From assembly GCF_023702675.1 (NCBI RefSeq), contig NZ_CP098478.1, positions 1,054,001 to 1,118,000 of the forward strand: a stretch of DNA of 64,000 nucleotides, read 5' to 3'. This document shows positions 60,443 to 64,000 of this stretch, in pieces. The position numbers were made by a program, and so were the translations under genes. Numbering within the stretch: the stretch's first letter is position 1; the number at the start of each line of letters is the position of its first letter. Origin of the DNA: Acinetobacter sp. C26M (GTDB lineage Bacteria > Pseudomonadota > Gammaproteobacteria > Pseudomonadales > Moraxellaceae). The notes under the pieces are model-generated. The model was given only the letters and a program-made list of their open reading frames with translations, searched no databases and was not told where the DNA came from.

Positions 60443-61876
60443 TTATTGTGTTAAGCCTCCGCCCAATACTTTATAGAGTTCAATCTGATTGTTGAGCCGT
60501 GCCTGTTCCAGCAATAATAAACTTTGCTCAGCAGCATAATGAGAGCGTTGTGCATCCAAGACACTTAAATAACTATCAATCCCTGCACGAAAGCGGGTAT
60601 TAGACAGTCTGTAGTTCCGATTGGTCGCATCGACTAAGCGCTGTTGTGCAGTAATCCGTTCATCCATATAGGCACGTGTGGCAAGGCTATCATTGACTTC
60701 TCTAAAAGCAGATTGAATGGATTTTTCATAATTCGACAGCGCGATTTGCTGCTCGATTTTTGAAATTTTGAGATTGGCCTGACGGGTGCCCCAGTCAAAG
60801 ATCGGTAGATCCAGACTAGGGCTAATCGACCAGATGCCATTGCCTGATTTAAATAGATCACTGAGTTGAGTCGATGCATAGCCCGCTGAGCCTGTTAATC
60901 GAATACTAGGAAATAAAGCTGCTTTGGCAACCGCAATATTGGCACCTGCTTCGTGCAATTGATATTCAGCAAGTTTAAGATCAGGACGATTATTCAGTAA
61001 ATCACTGCTTAAACCTGTACTTAAAACTGCGTTGGTGCTGATGTTTTTAATCGGTTGTTGTGGCAAGAGATCTACAGGAAGCTGTTGACCGACCAACAGA
61101 TTAAGTAAATTCTGCGCCTGTAGCAACTGCGTTTGGTAGTTGGCTGTATCGTGACGTGCCGTTTCGACCGAGATCTGTGCCTGACGCAAGGGAATTTCAC
61201 TGTCGGTGCCTGCATCGAAACGTTTTTGATTGAGCTGATAGGCATTCAATTGTGTCGCAAGCGTTTGTTGGGCAAGTTTTAACTGTGCATGGGCAAAGGC
61301 ATAATCCAACCAAGCTTGGCTGGCTTGACTGACCAAACTGATTTGCATGGCATCACGCGCACTTTGGGTCGCCAAATAACGATCTAGTGCTGCATCTTTC
61401 AGATTGCGAACCCGTCCCCAAAAATCCAGCTCATAAGCCGTCAAGCCGAGACCAACTTGCAAGCTTGAACGGGGGTTATTGGGATCAAGGGTGGGGGAGA
61501 CTTGGCGAAGCAGCTCTGCACGACCAGCAATCATCGGAAACTGATCATTTTTCCTGATCTGATAATATTGCTGTGCCCGTTGAATATTCAGGCTTGCACT
61601 GCGTAAATCACGATTATGACTGAGGGCTAGCTCAATCACTTGCACTAAACGCGGATCAGCAAGAAACTGCTGATAGCCTTGGTGGGCAATGGAATTGCCT
61701 TGAATTGGATGGTCATAACTGTTCGGAATATCGGCACTGACGATCGGTGGTTGTGGTCTAAGATTTTGGCAGCCACTCAGTGATATGGCCAAAGCCGCCA
61801 TGATGAGCCCAGTGCTTATCATTTGCTTGTATGACTGATGCTGAGATGTTTTGGCTAAGACTTGATTGTTATTCAT
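60443..61876 (-). CDS. Outer-membrane efflux lipoprotein (OprM/NodT family)
   Basis: This 477-residue TolC-like channel has a signal peptide and lipobox SLSGC near residue 36. The sequence then has the duplicated helical barrel typical of the family: NRDLRSASLNIQRAQQYYQIR, LDFWGRVRNLKDAALDRYLA, RFDAGTDSEIPLRQAQ, and in the second half RPDLKLAEYQLHEAGANIAVAKAALFPSI and RFRAGIDSYLSVLDAQRS. Its start overlaps the RND transporter stop by 4 bases, so they form one operon and one tripartite pump. The periplasmic adaptor gene would be beyond the right edge. Confidence 0.93.
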   Translation of the reverse strand: MNNNQVLAKTSQHQSYKQMISTGLIMAALAISLSGCQNLRPQPPIVSADIPNSYDHPIQGNSIAHQGYQQFLADPRLVQVIELALSHNRDLRSASLNIQRAQQYYQIRKNDQFPMIAGRAELLRQVSPTLDPNNPRSSLQVGLGLTAYELDFWGRVRNLKDAALDRYLATQSARDAMQISLVSQASQAWLDYAFAHAQLKLAQQTLATQLNAYQLNQKRFDAGTDSEIPLRQAQISVETARHDTANYQTQLLQAQNLLNLLVGQQLPVDLLPQQPIKNISTNAVLSTGLSSDLLNNRPDLKLAEYQLHEAGANIAVAKAALFPSIRLTGSAGYASTQLSDLFKSGNGIWSISPSLDLPIFDWGTRQANLKISKIEQQIALSNYEKSIQSAFREVNDSLATRAYMDERITAQQRLVDATNRNYRLSNTRFRAGIDSYLSVLDAQRSHYAAEQSLLLLEQARLNNQIELYKVLGGGLTQ

Positions 61877-64000
61877 GCTTGAGACTCCATCGCATCAATT
61901 TTCTGTAGTTCCTGTACACGAGCCGAACTTTGGTTATGTTGACGTGCCAGCAGACTATAAATGGTGGGCAATACAAACAGGGTGAAGAATGTGCCAATCA
62001 ACATACCGCATACAATCACCAGCCCAAGACCAAAACGGCTATGTGCGCCCGCACCTGTCGCAAACAGCAGTGGAATAAGTCCAAACACCATCGCCGCCGT
62101 GGTCATCAGAATCGGGCGTAAGCGAATTTGTGCCGCTTTAAGAATGGCGGCCTGTTTATTTAGCCCTTCATGCAGTTGCAACTCATTGGCAAATTCAACC
62201 ATCAGGATGCCATGCTTACTAATCAAACCGATCAGGGTGACCAGACCAATTTGGGTATAGATATTGACCGTGGCATAACCGAGTGCCAAAGGAATCAAGG
62301 CACCGCAAATCGATAGGGGCACAGTAATTAAGATAATGAACGGGTCGACCAGACTTTCATATTGCGCGGCCAAGACCAGATAAATCACCACCAATGCAGC
62401 CAAAAATGCAAACAACAGGGTATTGCCTTCCTGCATATATTGGCGGGCATCGGCTTGCCAGTCATGGCTGAAACCTGTCGGTAACTCAGCCGTGACTTGT
62501 TCAAGGAACGCTAAGGCTTGGCCTAAAGAAACACCAGGCGCGGGTATGGCTTGGAAGGTTGCAGCATTCTGCTGATTAAACTGCGTGAGTTTATTTGGCT
62601 CGACCTGTTCATTCAGATGGACGATAGTAGACAATGGAATCAACGTCCCCTGATCGGTGCGTACAAATTGCTGGGTCAATGCTTGTGGGGTCAGGCGCTG
62701 ACTTTTGATACTTTGTGGAATCACATCATAAGCACGGCCCAGCATACTGAAACGATTGACATAGTTTTCACCCACAAGGGTCGCCAGTGCCTCGCCAATA
62801 TCCTGCATCCGAATGCCCAAGCTATTGGCTTTGGCGCGATCAACTTCAATTTTCAGCATTGGATTATTGAAATCTAGATCACTGTCTACCACCACAAATA
62901 GACCACTCTCACGGGCTTTTTGTTTGATATTTTCCATGGTCTGATAAATGGTGGCGTAGTCTTGCGCACTACGCAGCACCATCTGTACTGGCAAGCCGCC
63001 TGTCGAACCAGGCAAAGCTGGATTTTGGAACACAAAAATACTAGTACCTTCTACAGCACCCACCTTGGCTTGTAGTTCCTGTTGCAGATCATCTGCAGAG
63101 CGCGTACGTTCAGCCCAACTGGATAAGGTGGTACCGCCAAAACTGGCTGCTGAGCCATCCGTACCATTAATAATCCATGTGGTGCTAGTTTCAGGCAGCG
63201 TCCAGAACACTTTATCCAACTCATAGTTGAAGTGTTCGGCATAGTTTAAGTTGGCATGTTGTGGTGCCTTGATCGCGGTCAGCACACTGGCTTGGTCTTC
63301 TAGCGGCGCCAATTCTTTTTGTGGGAGTTGATACAGAAAAGGCAAACTGGCAAAAACAGCAACTGCAAAAACCACAGTGATCCAGCGATGCTGCAATGAA
63401 AATTGCAATAGGTTATGGTAAACGTGGGTTAAACGTTCAAAAAACCATTCAGCAGCTTTAGCCATTCGACCTTCTTCCTGCTTGGATTGCAGCAGGTAAG
63501 AACTCATCACAGGGGAGAGGGTGAGGGCAATAATCCCTGAGACTAAAACCGCTCCTGCTAAGGTCAGTGCAAACTCTTTAAATAATGAACCTGTTAATCC
63601 ACCCATTAAACCAATCGGTGCATAGACGGCAGCAAGGGTAATGGTCATGGCAATCACGGGGCCTGCGACTTCACGTGCGCCCACCAGTGCAGCAGCAATA
63701 GGTGACAAGCCTTCTTCAATATGACGGTGTACATTTTCCACCACCACAATGGCATCATCCACCACCAATCCAATTGCCAGTACCATGGCCAGCAAGGTCA
63801 GTAAGTTAATGCTAAAGCCAAAAATCAGCATCAAGCCTAAAGCGCCCAGCATTGACAGTGGAATCGTTACTACAGGAATCAAGACACTACGGAGTGAACC
63901 TAGGCACAGATAGATCACGGCAATCACAATGATCAGGGCTTCGATAAAGGTATGTAGTACTTCATCAATCGAGGCATCAATAAAGCGAGCGGTTTCATAG
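61873..64000 (-). CDS. RND multidrug efflux transporter, MexI-like (5' end outside the window)
   Basis: About 709 residues of the inner-membrane pump are visible. The frame is open through the right edge, reading YETARFIDASIDEVLHTF at the cut, so about 300 N-terminal residues are missing. Transmembrane helix 4 carries the proton-relay Asp pair in GLVVDDAIVVVENVHRH. The segment GSLRSVLIPVVTIPLSMLG and the later ISKHGILMVEFANE are typical of HAE1 transporters, closest in style to the MexI group. The second periplasmic part (about PQKELAPLEDQASV to ATFQAIPAPGVSLG) binds substrate. It exports drugs or toxic metabolites together with the outer-membrane protein encoded next to it. Confidence 0.93.
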   Translation of the reverse strand, partial: YETARFIDASIDEVLHTFIEALIIVIAVIYLCLGSLRSVLIPVVTIPLSMLGALGLMLIFGFSINLLTLLAMVLAIGLVVDDAIVVVENVHRHIEEGLSPIAAALVGAREVAGPVIAMTITLAAVYAPIGLMGGLTGSLFKEFALTLAGAVLVSGIIALTLSPVMSSYLLQSKQEEGRMAKAAEWFFERLTHVYHNLLQFSLQHRWITVVFAVAVFASLPFLYQLPQKELAPLEDQASVLTAIKAPQHANLNYAEHFNYELDKVFWTLPETSTTWIINGTDGSAASFGGTTLSSWAERTRSADDLQQELQAKVGAVEGTSIFVFQNPALPGSTGGLPVQMVLRSAQDYATIYQTMENIKQKARESGLFVVVDSDLDFNNPMLKIEVDRAKANSLGIRMQDIGEALATLVGENYVNRFSMLGRAYDVIPQSIKSQRLTPQALTQQFVRTDQGTLIPLSTIVHLNEQVEPNKLTQFNQQNAATFQAIPAPGVSLGQALAFLEQVTAELPTGFSHDWQADARQYMQEGNTLLFAFLAALVVIYLVLAAQYESLVDPFIILITVPLSICGALIPLALGYATVNIYTQIGLVTLIGLISKHGILMVEFANELQLHEGLNKQAAILKAAQIRLRPILMTTAAMVFGLIPLLFATGAGAHSRFGLGLVIVCGMLIGTFFTLFVLPTIYSLLARQHNQSSARVQELQKIDAMESQA

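Noticed and set aside
1..64000. rRNA or tRNA genes, insertion-sequence transposases and phage structural genes
   Set aside because: None could be recognised by reading either strand; absence is not proven without a dedicated search.

Overview
The window reads as a chromosomal accessory region of an AT-rich gammaproteobacterium, most likely Acinetobacter (Moraxellaceae). The grounds are gene style and composition: AlmA/EthA-like Baeyer-Villiger monooxygenases, many TetR regulators, a giant YD-repeat protein with LysM, and an RND pump. This is inference; no marker gene settles the species.

Left part, about 1-26.4 kb. A roughly 90-bp sequence occurs three times in the same orientation (about 2434, 16822 and 26329). 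Each copy ends in TTCAACTGAYGCCATC. The third copy continues into TCCACCA and a strong terminator, which looks like the 3' end of tmRNA (ssrA): T-loop, 3' T-stem strand, acceptor, CCA. The copies appear to be right-hand attachment sites of successive integrative elements downstream of ssrA. Island 1 (2.4-16.9 kb) carries a lipocalin, an FAD amine-oxidase-like gene with a 7-TM protein and TetR, a lipase-like lipoprotein, a PhyH dioxygenase with TetR, and a catabolic module: esterase, BVMO, TetR and FadL-type porin. That module shares long palindromic operators and has a consensus FNR-type box. Island 2 (16.9-26.4 kb) carries a chaperone-usher fimbrial operon (pilin, chaperone, usher, tip adhesin, second chaperone) and an AraC regulator, followed by about 1 kb of decayed DNA. 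No integrase was found. Left of island 1 lies a TetR/hypothetical/SDR unit with twin operators.

Middle part, 26.8-43.6 kb. One 15.9-kb gene encodes a 5,309-residue YD(RHS)-repeat protein. Roughly 1,000 residues of beta-sandwich-like domains interrupt the repeats. These are followed by LysM, a proline-rich linker, a Gly/Ala-rich hydrophobic region and a C-terminal ADP-ribosyltransferase-like (DUF3990-type) domain. I could not find the usual RHS core motif. Two small AT-rich genes follow directly and are candidate immunity genes. No secretion genes lie nearby.

Right part, 43.7-64 kb. It begins with a lipoprotein and an HxlR regulator divergent from a PF10118 protein. A GST/SDR/degenerate-SDR operon follows, then a MocR regulator divergent from a class II aldolase and a DHDPS-family lyase. 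Next comes a broad catabolic cluster: VirS-like AraC, SDR, acetoacetate-decarboxylase-like protein, OYE-family enzyme, a PF10118 protein cut by an in-frame amber codon, TetR, SDR, BVMO and HSL-type esterase. This cluster resembles the mycobacterial mymA locus in gene content. The window ends with an RND efflux transporter (cut by the window edge) and its outer-membrane lipoprotein.
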